The notes below the pieces were generated by a model. That model ran no database searches. It worked only from the letters and a program-made list of their open reading frames with translations, and was not told where the DNA came from. The translations under genes were made by a program, and so were the position numbers. From contig CAXKVV010000144.1 in NCBI GenBank assembly GCA_964058805.1, positions 35,857-99,856 of the forward strand: DNA of 64,000 bases, given 5' to 3'. Origin of the DNA: Schoenoplectus triqueter (lineage: Eukaryota > Streptophyta > Magnoliopsida > Poales > Cyperaceae). How positions within the stretch are numbered: the first letter of the stretch is position 1; each line of letters opens with the position of its first letter. Positions 51,301 to 62,064 of this stretch are shown in pieces.

Positions 51301-52040
51301 TGCGCGCCCGGACTCGTTTTCGGCGGTCTCGAAGGCGTCGGGTCTCGTTTTCGGCGGTATCGAGTGCGTCTGGTATCGTTTTCATGTTTTCCGCACCGGA
51401 ACTCATTTTCGGCGGTACCGAGGGCGTCTGGTCCCGTTTTCATGTTTTGCGCGCCCGGACTCGTTTTCGACGGTGTCGAGGGCGTCGTGTCTCGTTTTCA
51501 TGTTTTGCGCCCCCGGACTCGTTTTCGTCGGTACCGAGGGCGTCGGGTCCCGTTTTCATGTTTTGCGCGGCCGGACTCGTTTTCGGCGCTTCCGAGGGCG
51601 TCGGATCCCATTCTAATGTATTGCGCACCCGGACTCTTTGTCGGCGGTGTCGAGGGTGTCGGGTCCCGTTTTCAGCGGTATCGAGGGCGTTGGGACCTGT
51701 TTTCATGTTTTGCGCTCCCGGACTCGTTTTCGACGGTACCGAGGTCGTCGTGTCTCGTTTTCTTGTTTTGCGCGCCCAGACTCGTTTTCGGCGTTACACA
51801 GGGCGTCGGGTCCCTTTTTCATGTTTTGCGCGCCTAGACTCATTATCGGTGGTACCGAGTGCGTCGCGTCCCGTTTTCATGTTTTGCGCTCCCGATCTCG
51901 TTTTCAGCGGTACCGTGGCAGTCGGGTCCCATTTTCATGTTTTGCGCGCCCCGACTCTTTTTCGACGGTAGTGAGGGCGTCGTGTTTCGTTTTCTTATTT
52001 TGCGCGCCCAGACTCGTTATCGGCAATACCGAGGGCGTCG
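48313..52040 (+). repeat. 3,728-bp higher-order unit, copy 1 of a tandem duplication
   Basis: Immediately followed by a near-identical copy (52,041-55,999). The length equals 60 full monomers plus eight 31-bp half units, and I count eight half units in it (near 48,350, 48,669, 49,170, 49,315, 49,580, 51,172, 51,325 and 51,645). Bases 48,313-50,662 match 52,041-54,389, and 50,805-52,040 match 54,764-55,999. By eye about nine differences occur in the first 2.35 kb. Confidence 0.93.
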
Positions 52041-55000
52041 GGTCCCGTTTTCATGTTTTGCGCGCCCTGACTCGTTTTCGGCGGTCTCGAAGGGGTCGGG
52101 TCCCGTTTTCGGCGGTATCGAGGGCGTCGGGTATGGTTTTCTTGTTTTCCGCACCGGAACTCATTTTCGGCGGTACCGAGGGCGTCAGGTCCCGTTTTCA
52201 TGTTTTGCGCGCCCGGACTCGTTTTCGACGGTATCGAGGGCGTCGTGTCTCGTTTTCATGTTTTGTGCCCCCGGACTCGTTTTCGTCGGTACCGAGGGCG
52301 TCGGGTCCCGTTTTCATGTTTTGCGCGCCCGGACTCGTTTTCGTCGCTTCCGAGGGCGTCGGATCCCGTTTTAATGTATTGCGCACCCGGACTAGTTGTC
52401 AGCGGTGTCGAGGGCGTCGGGTCCCGTTTTCAGCGGTATCGAGGGCGTTGGGTCCTGTTTTCATGTTTTGCGCTCCCGGACTCGTTTTCGACGGTACCGA
52501 GGTCGTCGTGTCTCGTTTTCTTGTTTTGCGTGCCCGGACTCGTTTTCGGCGTTACCCAGGGCGTCGGGTCCCGTTTTCATGTTTTGCGCGCCTGGACTCG
52601 TTATCGGTGGTACCGACTGCGTCGCGTCCCGTTTTCATGTTTTGTGCTCCCGATCTCGTTTTCAGCGGTACCATGGCAGTCGGGTCCCATTTTCATGTTT
52701 TGCGCGCCCGGACTCGTTTTCGATGGTAGCGAGGACGTCGTGTTTCGTTTTCATGTTTTGCGCGCCCAGACTCGTTATCGGCAATACCGAGGGCGTCGAG
52801 GCACGTTTTCATGTTTTGGGCGCCCGTACACGTTTTCGGCCGTACTGAGGACGTCGGGTCCCGTTTTCATGTTTTGCGCGCTCGGATTCGTTTTCGGCGA
52901 TACCAAGGCTGTCGGGTGTCGTTTTCGATGGTATCGAGGGCGTCAAGTATCGTTTTCATGCTTTGCGCGCCCGAACTCATTTTCGGCGGTACCGAGGGCG
53001 TCGGGTCCCGTTTTAATGTTTTGCGCGTCCGGACTCATTTTCGGCGGTCTCGAGGGCGTCGGGTCCCGTTTTCGGCGGTATCGAGGGCGTCGGGTATCGT
53101 TTTCATGTTTTGCGCGCCCGAACTCATTTTCGGCGGTTGCGAGGGCGTCGGGTATCGTTTTCATGTTTTGCGCTCCCGAACTCATTTTCGGCAGTACCGA
53201 GGGCGTCGGGTCTCATTTTCTTGTTTTGCGCGCCCGGACTCATTTTCGGCAGTACCGAGGGCGTCGGGTCCCGTTTTCATGTTTTGCACGCCCGGACTCG
53301 TTTTCGGCGATCTCGAGGGCGTCGGGTCCCGTTTTCGGCGGTATCGAGGGCGTCGGGTCCCGTTTTCATGTTTTGCGCGCCCGGACTCATTATCGGCGGT
53401 ACCGAGTGTGTCGCGTCCCGTTTTCATGTTTTGCGCTCCGGGACTCGTTTTCGGCGGTACCGAGGGCGTCGGATCCCGTTTTCAAGTTTTGCACGCCCGG
53501 ACTCGTTTTCGGCGGTATCGAGGGCGTCGTGTCTCATTTTCTAGTTTTGCGCGTCCGGACTTGTTTTCGCGGTACCCAGGGCGTCAGGTCCCGTTTTCAT
53601 TTTTTGCGCGCCCGGACTCCTTTTAGACGGTACCAAGGGCCTCGGGTGTCGTTTTCGAGTTTTGCGCGCCGAGACACTTTTTCGGCGGTACCGAGGGCGT
53701 CGGGTCTCGTTTTCATGTTTTGCGCGCCCGGACTCATTTTCGGCTCTACCGAGAGCGTGGGGTCTTGTTTCCATGTTTTGCACGCCCGGACTCATTTTCG
53801 ACGGTATCGAGGGCCTCGGATCCAGTTTTCAAGTTTTGAGTGCCCGGACTCGTTTTCGGCTCTATCGAGGGCGTCGTGTCTCGTTTCCTTGTTTTGCGCA
53901 CCCGGACTCTTTTTCGGCAGTACCGAGGGCGTCGGGTCCCGTTTTCATGTTTTGCGCGCCCGGACTCGTTATGGGCGGTACCGAGGGCGTCGGGTCTCGT
54001 TTTCATGTTTTGGGCGTCCGGACTCGTTTTCGGCGGTACCGAGGTCGTCGGGTCCTGTTTTTATGTTTTGCGCGCCCGGACTCGTTTTCGGCGGTACCGA
54101 GGGCGTCGGGTCTCATTTTCATGTTTTGCGCGCCAGGACTCGTTTTCGACGGTACTGAGGGCCTCGGATCCAGTTTTCAAGTTTTGCGTGCCCGGACTCG
54201 TTTTCGGCGGTACCGAGGGCGTCGTGTCTCGTTTTCTTGTTTTGCGTGCCCGGACTCATTTTCGGCGTTACCCAGGGCGTCGGGTCCCGTTTCCATGTTT
54301 TGCGCGCCTGGACTCGTTATCGGCGGTACCGAGTGCGTCGCGTCCCGTTTTCATGTTTTGCGCTCCCGGTCTCGTTTTCAACTGTACCGAGGCTGTCGGG
54401 TCCCATTTTCATTTTTTGCGCGCGAGGACTCGTTTTCGACGGTAGCGAGGGCGTCGGGTCACGTTTTCATGTTTTGTGCGCCCGAACTCGTTATCGGCGT
54501 TACCGAGGGCGTCGGGGCTCGTTTTCATGTTTTGGGCGCTCAGACTCTTTTTCGGCGGTACCGAGGGCGTCGGGTCCCGTTTTCATGTTTTGCGCGCCCG
54601 GACTCGTTTTTGACGGTAACGAGGGCGTCGTGTCTCGTTTTCTTATTTTGCGTGCTCGGACTCATTTTCGGCGGTATAAAGGGCGTCGAGTCCCTTTTTC
54701 AAGTTTTGCGCGCCCGGACTCGTTATCGGAGGTACCGAGTGCGTCGCGTCCCGTTTTCATGTTTTGCGCTCCCGGACTCGTTTTCGGCGGTACCGAGGGC
54801 GTCGTGTCTCATTTTCTTGTTTTGCGCGCCCGGACTCGTTTTCGGCGGTACCCAGGGCGTCGGGTCCCGTTTTCATGTTTTGCGCCCCCGGACTCGTTTT
54901 AGACGGTACCGAGAGCCTCGGGTGCCGTTTTCATGTTTTGCGCGCCCGGACTCGTTTTCGACGGTACCGAGCGCGTCGGGTATCGTTTTAATGTTTTGCG

Positions 55001-55999
55001 CGCCCGAACTCATTTTCGGCGGTACCGAGGGCGTCAAGTCCTATTTTCATGTTTTGCGCGCCCGGACTCGTTTTCGGCTATACCGAGGGCATCGGGTCCC
55101 GTTTTCATGTTTTGCGCGCCCGGACTCGTTTTCGACGGTATCGAGGGCATCTGGTCCCGTTTTCGGCAGTATCGAGGGCGTCGGGTATCGTTTTCAAGTT
55201 TTGCGCGCCTGAACTCATTTTCGGCGGTACCGAGGGCGTCGGGTCCCGTTTTCATGTTTTGCGCGCCCGGACTCGTTTTCGGCGGTCTCGAAGGCGTCGG
55301 GTCTCGTTTTCGGCGGTATCGAGTGCGTCTGGTATCGTTTTCATGTTTTCCGCACCGGAACTCATTTTCGGCGGTACCGAGGGCGTCTGGTCCCGTTTTC
55401 ATTTTTTGCGCGCCCGGACTCGTTTTCGACGGTGTCGAGGGCGTCGTGTCTCGTTTTCATGTTTTGCGCCCCCGGACTCGTTTTCGTCGGTACCGAGGGC
55501 GTCGGGTCCCGTTTTCATGTTTTGCGCGGCCGGACTCGTTTTCGGCGCTTCCGAGGGCGTCGGATCCCATTTTAATGTATTGCGCACCCGGACTCTTTGT
55601 CGGCGGTGTCGAGGGTGTCGGGTCCCGTTTTCAGCGGTATCGAGGGCGTTGGGACCTGTTTTCATGTTTTGCGCTCCCGGACTCGTTTTCGACGGTACCG
55701 AGGTCGTCGTGTCTCGTTTTCTTGTTTTGCGCGCCCAGACTCGTTTTCGGCGTTACACAGGGCGTCGGGTCCCTTTTTCATGTTTTGCGCGCCTAGACTC
55801 ATTATCGGTGGTACCGAGTGCGTCGCGTCCCGTTTTCATGTTTTGCGCTCCCGATCTCGTTTTCAGCGGTACCGTGGCAGTCGGGTCCCATTTTCATGTT
55901 TTGCGCGCCCCGACTCTTTTTCGACGGTAGTGAGGGCGTCGTGTTTCGTTTTCTTATTTTGCGCGCCCAGACTCGTTATCGGCAATACCGAGGGCGTCG
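52041..55999 (+). repeat. 3,959-bp higher-order unit, copy 2 of the tandem duplication
   Basis: Partner of 48,313-52,040. It differs by one single-base deletion near 53,568 and by the middle segment 54,390-54,763 (374 bp), which replaces 142 bp in copy 1. The 232-bp excess is exactly four monomers. Otherwise the copies are nearly identical, implying recent duplication or gene-conversion-like homogenisation. Confidence 0.93.
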
Positions 56000-58900
56000 G
56001 GGCACGTTTTCTTGTTTTGGGCGCCCGTACTCGTTTTCGGTGATACCGAGGGCGTCGGGTCTCGTTTTAAAGTTTTGCGCACCCGGACTCGTTTTCGGTG
56101 GTCTCGAGGGCGTCGGGTACCGTTTTCGGCGGTATCGAGGGCGTCGGGTATCGTTTTCATGTTTTGCGCGCCCGAACTCATTTTCGGCGGTTGCGAGGGC
56201 GTCGGGTATCGTTTTCATGTTTTGCGCTCCCGAACTCACTTTCAGCGGTACCGAGGGCGTCGGGTCTCGTTTTCATGTTTTGCGCGCTTGGACTCGTTTT
56301 CGACGGTATCGAGGGCGTCGTGTCCCGTTTTCATGTTTTGCGCGCCCGGACTCGTTATGGGCGGGACCGAGGGCGTCGGGTCTCGTTTTCATGTTTTGGC
56401 CGTCCGGACTCGTTTTCGGCGGTACCGAGGTCGTCGGGTCCCGTTTTAATGTTTTGCGCGCCCGGACTCGTTTTCGGCGGTACCGAGGGCGTCGGGTCTC
56501 GTTTTCATGTTTTGCGCGCCTGGACTCGTTTTCGACGGTACCGAGAGCCTCGGATCCAGTTTTCAAGTTTTGCGCGCCCGGACTCGTTATCGGCGGTACT
56601 GAGGGCGTCGGGTCTCGTTTTCATGTTTTGGGCGCTCGGCCTCGTTTTCGGCGGTACCGAGGTCGTCGGGTCCCGTTTTCATGTTTTGCGCGCCAGGACT
56701 CGTTTTCGGGGTTCCGAGGGCGTCGGGTCCCGTTTTCATGTTTTGCGCGCCCGGACTCGTTTTCGGCGGTCTCGAGGGCGTCGGGTCCCGTTTTCGGCGG
56801 TATCGAGGGCGTCGGGTCCCGTTTTCATGTTATGCGCGCCCGGACTCGTTATCGACGGTACCGAGTGTGTCGCGTCCCGTTTTCATGTTTTGCGCTCCGG
56901 GACTCGTTTTCGGCGGTACCGAGGGCGTCGGATCCTGTTTTCAGGTTTTGCACGCCCGGACTCGTTTTCGGCGGTATCGAGGGCGTCGTGTCTCATTTTC
57001 TTGTTTTGCGCGTCCGGACATGTTTTCGGCGGGACCCAGGGCGTCGGGTCCCGTTTTCACTTTTTACGTGCCCGGACTCGTTATCGGCGGTACCGAGGGC
57101 CTCGGGTGCTGTTTTCGAGTTTTGCGCGCCGGGGCTCGTTTTCGACGGTACCGAGGGCGTCGGGTATCTTTTTAATGTTTTGCGCGCCCGAACTAATTTT
57201 CGGCAGTACCGAGGGCGTCGGGTCTCGTTTTCATGTTTTGTGCTCCCGGACTCGTTTTCGGCTCTACCGAGGGCGTCAGGTCTCGTTTTCATGTTTTGGG
57301 CGCCCGGACTCGTTTTCGGCGGTACCGAGGTCGTCGGGTCCCGTTTTTATGTTTTGCGCTCCCGAACTCATTTTCGGCGGTACCGAGGGCGTCGGGTCTC
57401 GTTTTCATGTTTTGCGCGCCTGGACTCGTTTTCGACGGTACCGAGGGCGTCGGGTCCCGTTTTCATGTTTTGCGCGCCCGGACTCGTTAAGGGCGGGACC
57501 GAGGGCGTCGGGTCTCGTTTTCATGTTTTGGGCGCCCGGACTCGTTTTCGGCGGTACCGAGGTCGTCGGGTCCCGTTTTCATGTTTTGCGCGCCCGGACT
57601 CGTTTTCGGCGGTACCGAGGGCGTCGGGTCTCGTTTTCATGTTTTGCGCGCCTGGACTCGTTTTCGACGGTACCGAGGGCCTCGGATCCAGTTTTCAAGT
57701 TTTGCGCGCCCGAACTCTTTATCGGCGGTACTGAGGGCGTCGGGTCTCGGTTTCATGTTTTGGGCGCCCGGCCTCGTTTTCGGCGGTACCGAGGTCGTCG
57801 GGTCCCGTTTTCATGTTTTGCGCGCCCGGACTCATTTTCGGCGGTACCGAGGGCGTCGGGTCCAGTTTTCATGTTTTGCGCGCCCGGACTCATTTTCGGC
57901 GGTCTCGAGGGCCTCGGGTCCCGTTTTCATGTTTTGCGCGCCCGGACTTGTTATCGGCGGTACCGAGTGTGTCGCGTCCCGTTTTCATGTTTTGCGCTCC
58001 GGGACTCGTTTTCGGCGGTACCGAGGGCGTCAGATCCTGTTTTCAAGTTTTGCACGCCCGGACTCGTTTTCGGTGGTATCGAGGGCGTCGTGTCTCATTT
58101 TCTTGTTTTGCGCGTCCGGACTTGTTTTCGGCGGTACCCAGGGCGTAGGGTCCCGTTTTCATATTTTTGCGCCCGGACTCCTTTTAGACGGTACCAAGGG
58201 CCTCGGGCGCCGTTTTCGAGTTTTGCGCGCCGGGACTCGTTTTCGACGGTACCGAGGGCGTCAGGTATCTTTTTAATGTTTTGCACGCCCGAACTAATTT
58301 TCGGCGGTACCGAGGGCGTCGGGTCTCGTTTTCATGTTTTGCGCGCCCGGACTCGTTTTCGGCTCTACCGAGGGCGTGGGGTCTTGTTTCCATGTTTTGC
58401 ACGCCCGGACTCGTTTTCGACGGTACCGAGGGCCTCGGATCCAGTTTTCAAGTTTTGCGTGCCCGGACTCGTTTTCGGCTCTAACGAGGGCGTCGTGTCT
58501 CGTTTTCTTGTTTTGCGCACCCGAACTCATTTTCGGCAGTACCGAGGGCGTCGGGTCCCGTTTTCATGTTTTGCGCGCCCGGACTCGTTATGGGCGGTAC
58601 CGAGGGCGTCGGGTCTCGTTTTCATGTTTTGGGCGCCCGGACACGTTTTCGGCGGTACCGAGGTCGTCGGGTCCCGTTTTTATGTTTTGCGCGCCCGGAC
58701 TCATTTTCGGCGGTACCGAGGGCGTCGGGTCTCGTTTTCATGTTTTGCGCGCCAGGACTCGTTTTCGACGGTACCGAGGGCCTCGGATCCAGTTTTCAAG
58801 TTTTGCGTGCCCGGACTCGTTTTCGGCGGTACCGAGGGCGTCGTGTCTCGTTTTCTTGTTTTGCGTGCCCGGACTCGTTTTCGGCGTTACCCAGGGCGTC

Positions 58901-59332
58901 GGGTCCCGTTTTCATGTTTTGCGCGCCTGGACTCGTTATCGGCGGTACCGAGTTCGTCGCGTCCCGTTTTCATGTTTTGCGCTCCCGGTCTCGTTTTCAA
59001 CTATACCAAGGCCGTCGGGTCCCATTTTCATGTTTTGTGCGCCAGGCCTCATTTTCGACGGTAGCGAGGGTGTCGTGTCTCGTTTTCTTGTTTTGCGCGC
59101 CCGGACTCGTTTTCGGCGGTACCCTGGGCGTTGGGTCACGTTTTCATGTTTTGTGCGCCCGAACTCGTTATCAGCGGTACCGAGGGCGTCGGGGCTCGTT
59201 TTCATGTTTTGGGCGCTCGGACTCTTTTTCGGCGGTACCGAGGGCGTCGGGTCCCGTTTTCATGTTTTGCGCGCCCGGACTCGTTTTTGACGGTAACGAG
59301 GGCGTCATGTCTCGTTTTCTTATTTTGCGTGC

Positions 59333-59460
59333 CCGGACTCATTTTCGGCGGTATAAAGGGCGGGACTCATTTTCGGCGGTATAAAGGGTGGGACTCATTT
59401 TGCGTGCCCGGACTCATTTTCGGCGGTATAAATGACCCGACGCCTTCGAGACCGTCGAAA
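59333..59460. other. Orientation-switch junction of the satellite
   Basis: Plus-orientation satellite ends at about 59,432 and the reverse complement begins with TGACCCGACGCCTTCGAGACC. Just before the switch a segment, GGACTCATTTTCGGCGGTATAAA, appears three times in short succession (ending near 59,363, 59,391 and 59,432). The first two are joined by GGGCGG/GGGTGG, and the last is rejoined through a partial monomer. The TATAAA variant is rare elsewhere (e.g. 54,675). The scrambled structure suggests a template-switching repair event. Confidence 0.85.
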
Positions 59461-60538
59461 ATAAGTCCGGGCGCGCAAAACATTAAACGGGACCTGACGC
59501 CTTCGGTATCGCCGAAAACGTGTCCGGGCGCGCAAAACATGAGAACGGGACCCGACGCCCTCGGTACCGCCGAAAATGAGTTCGGGCGCGCAAAACATGA
59601 AAACGATACCCGACGCCTTCGATACCGCCGAAAACAGGACCCGACGCCCTCGAGACCGCCGAAAATGAGTCTGGGCGCGGAAAACATTAATACGGGACCC
59701 GACGCCCTCGATATCGCCGAAAAAGTGTCCGGGCGCGCAAAACATGAAAACAGGACCCGACAACCTCGGTACCGCCGAAAACGAGTCCGGGCGCGCAAAA
59801 TGTGAAAACGGGACCGGACGCCCTCGGTACCGCCGAAAATGAGTCCGGGCGCGCTAAACATTAAAACTGGACCCGACGCCCTCGATATCGCCGAAAACGA
59901 GTCCGGGAGCGCAAAACGTGAAAACGGGACCCGACGCCCTCCGTACCGCCGAAAACGAGTCCGGGCGCGCAAAACATGAAAATGGGACCCGACGCCCTCC
60001 GTACCGTCGAAAATGTGTTCGGGCGCGCAAAACATGAAAACGATACCCGACACCCTCGATGCTGCCGAAAACGGGACCCGACGCCGTCGCAACCGCCGAA
60101 AACGAGTCCGGGCGCGTAAAACATTAAAACGGGACCCGACGCCCACGTTATCGCCGAAAACGAGTCCGGGCGCGCAAAACATGAAAACGGGACCCGACGC
60201 CCTCGGTACCGCCGAAAATGAGTCCACGTGCGCAAAACATGAAAACGAGACCCGACGCCCTCGGTACCGTCGAAAATGAGTTCGGGCACGCAAATCATGA
60301 AAACGTTACCCGACGCCCTCGATACCGCCGAAAACGGGTCCCGACGCCCTCGAGACCGCCGAAAACGAGTCCGGGCGCGCAAAACATGAAAAGGGACCCG
60401 ACGCCCTCGGTACCGTCGAAAACAAGAAAATGTGACACGACGCCCTCGGTACCGCCGAAAACGGGACCCGACGCCTTCAAGACCGTCGAAAATGAGTCCG
60501 GGCGCGCAAAATAAGAAAACGGGACCCGACGCCCTCGG

Positions 60539-61305
60539 TACCGCCGAAAATGAGTTCGGGCGCGCAAAACATGAAAACGATACTCGACGCCCTCGCTACC
60601 GCTGAAAACGGGACCCGACGCCCTCGAGACCGCCGAAAACGAGTCCGGGAGCGCAAAACATTAAAACGGGACCAGACGCCCTCGGTACCGCCGAAAACGA
60701 GTCCGGGCGCGCAACACATGAAAACGAGACCCGACGCCCTCGGTACCGCCGAAAACGGGACCCGACGCCCTCGAGACCGCCGAAAACGAATCCGGGTGCG
60801 CAAAACATTAAAACGGGACCCGACAACCTCGGTACCGCCGAAAATGAGTCCGGGCGCGCAAAACGTGAAAACGGGACCCGACGCCCTCGGTACCGCTGAA
60901 AACGAGTCCGGGCGTGCAAAATATGAAAACGGGACCCGACGCCCTCGGTACCGCCGAAAACGAGTCCGGGCGCGCAACACATGAAAACGGGACCCGACGC
61001 CCTCGAGACCGTCGAAAACGAGTCCGGGCGCGGAAAACATTAAAACGGGGCCCGACAACCTCGGTACCGCCGAAAACGGGACCCGACGCCTTCAAGACCG
61101 CCGAAAATGAGTCTGGGCGCGCAAAACATGAAAACGGGACCCGACGCTCTCGTTACCGCCGAAAATGAGTTCGGGCGCGCAAAACATGAAAACAATACTC
61201 GACGCCCTCGCTACCGCTGAAAACGGGACCCGACGCCCTCGAGACCGCCGAAAACAAGTCCGGGAGCGCAAAACATTAAAACGGGACCAGACGCCCTCGA
61301 TACCG
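60539..61305 (-). repeat. 615-bp higher-order offset in the inverted domain
   Basis: A marker block with GATACTCGACGCCCTCGC at 60,579 recurs in altered form at about 61,194 (615 bp later = 9 full monomers + 3 half units), then at about 62,810 and 63,842. Limits are approximate. Confidence 0.7.
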
Positions 61306-62064
61306 CCGAAAACGAGTCCGGGCGCGCAAAACATTAAAACGGGACCCGACAACCTCGGTACCGCCGAAAATGAGTTCGGGCGCGCAAAACATGAAAACTG
61401 GACCCAACGCCATCGGTACCGCCGAAAATGAGTTCGGCCGCGCAAAACATGAAAACGATACCCTAAGCTCTCGATACCGTCGAAAACAGGACCCGACGCC
61501 CTCGAGACCGCCGAAAACGAGTCCGGGCGCGCAAAACATGAAAATGATACCCGACGCCCTTGATAACACCGAAAACGGGACCCGACGCCCTCGAGACCGC
61601 CGAAAATGAGTCTAGGCGCGCAAAACATGAAAACGGGACCCGACAACCTCGGTACCGCCGAAAACGAGTCCGAGCGCGCAAAACGTGAAAACAGGACCGG
61701 ACGCCCTCTAAACCGTCGAAAACGAGTCCGGGCGCGCAAAACATTAAAACGGGACCCGACAACCCCGGTACCGCCGAAAAAGAGTTCGGCTGTGCAAAAC
61801 GTGAAAACGGGACCCGCTGCCCTCGGTACCGCCGAAAACGAGTCCGGGCGCGCAACACATGAAAACGAGACCCGACGTCCTCGATACCGCCCAAATTGAG
61901 TTCGGGCGCGCAAAACATGAAAACGGGACCCGACGCCCTCGTTACCGCCAAAAGCGAGTCCGGGAGCGCAAAACATGAAAACGAGACCCACCGCCCTCGG
62001 TACCGCCGAAAACGAGTCCGGGCGCGCAAAACATGAAAACGGGACCCGACGCCCTCGGTACCGC

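Larger units (their letters stand above)
35491..59432 (+). repeat. 58-bp satellite array, right domain (plus orientation)
   Basis: Same monomer and orientation as the left domain. Variants such as ACCCAGGGCG, GAGTGCGTCGCG and GCCTCGGATCCAG are frequent here. Perfect consensus monomers occur, for example 44,406-44,463. The 988-codon open frame at 56,098-59,064 and all other long frames have a 58-residue periodic translation and are not genes. No unique sequence longer than a few tens of bases interrupts this domain. Confidence 0.97.

Noticed and set aside
56098..59064. 988-codon open frame (and others of 640-690 codons, e.g. 12,039-14,108 and 49,083-51,032) as repetitive proteins
   Set aside because: The translation repeats with a 58-residue period that simply concatenates the three reading phases of the 58-bp monomer. 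Neighbouring frames are equally open, and no start context, domain or codon bias is present.
59131..59805. Fusion-type open frame crossing the orientation switch
   Set aside because: It only joins a plus-phase satellite translation to a minus-phase one. The junction itself is of interest, not the frame.
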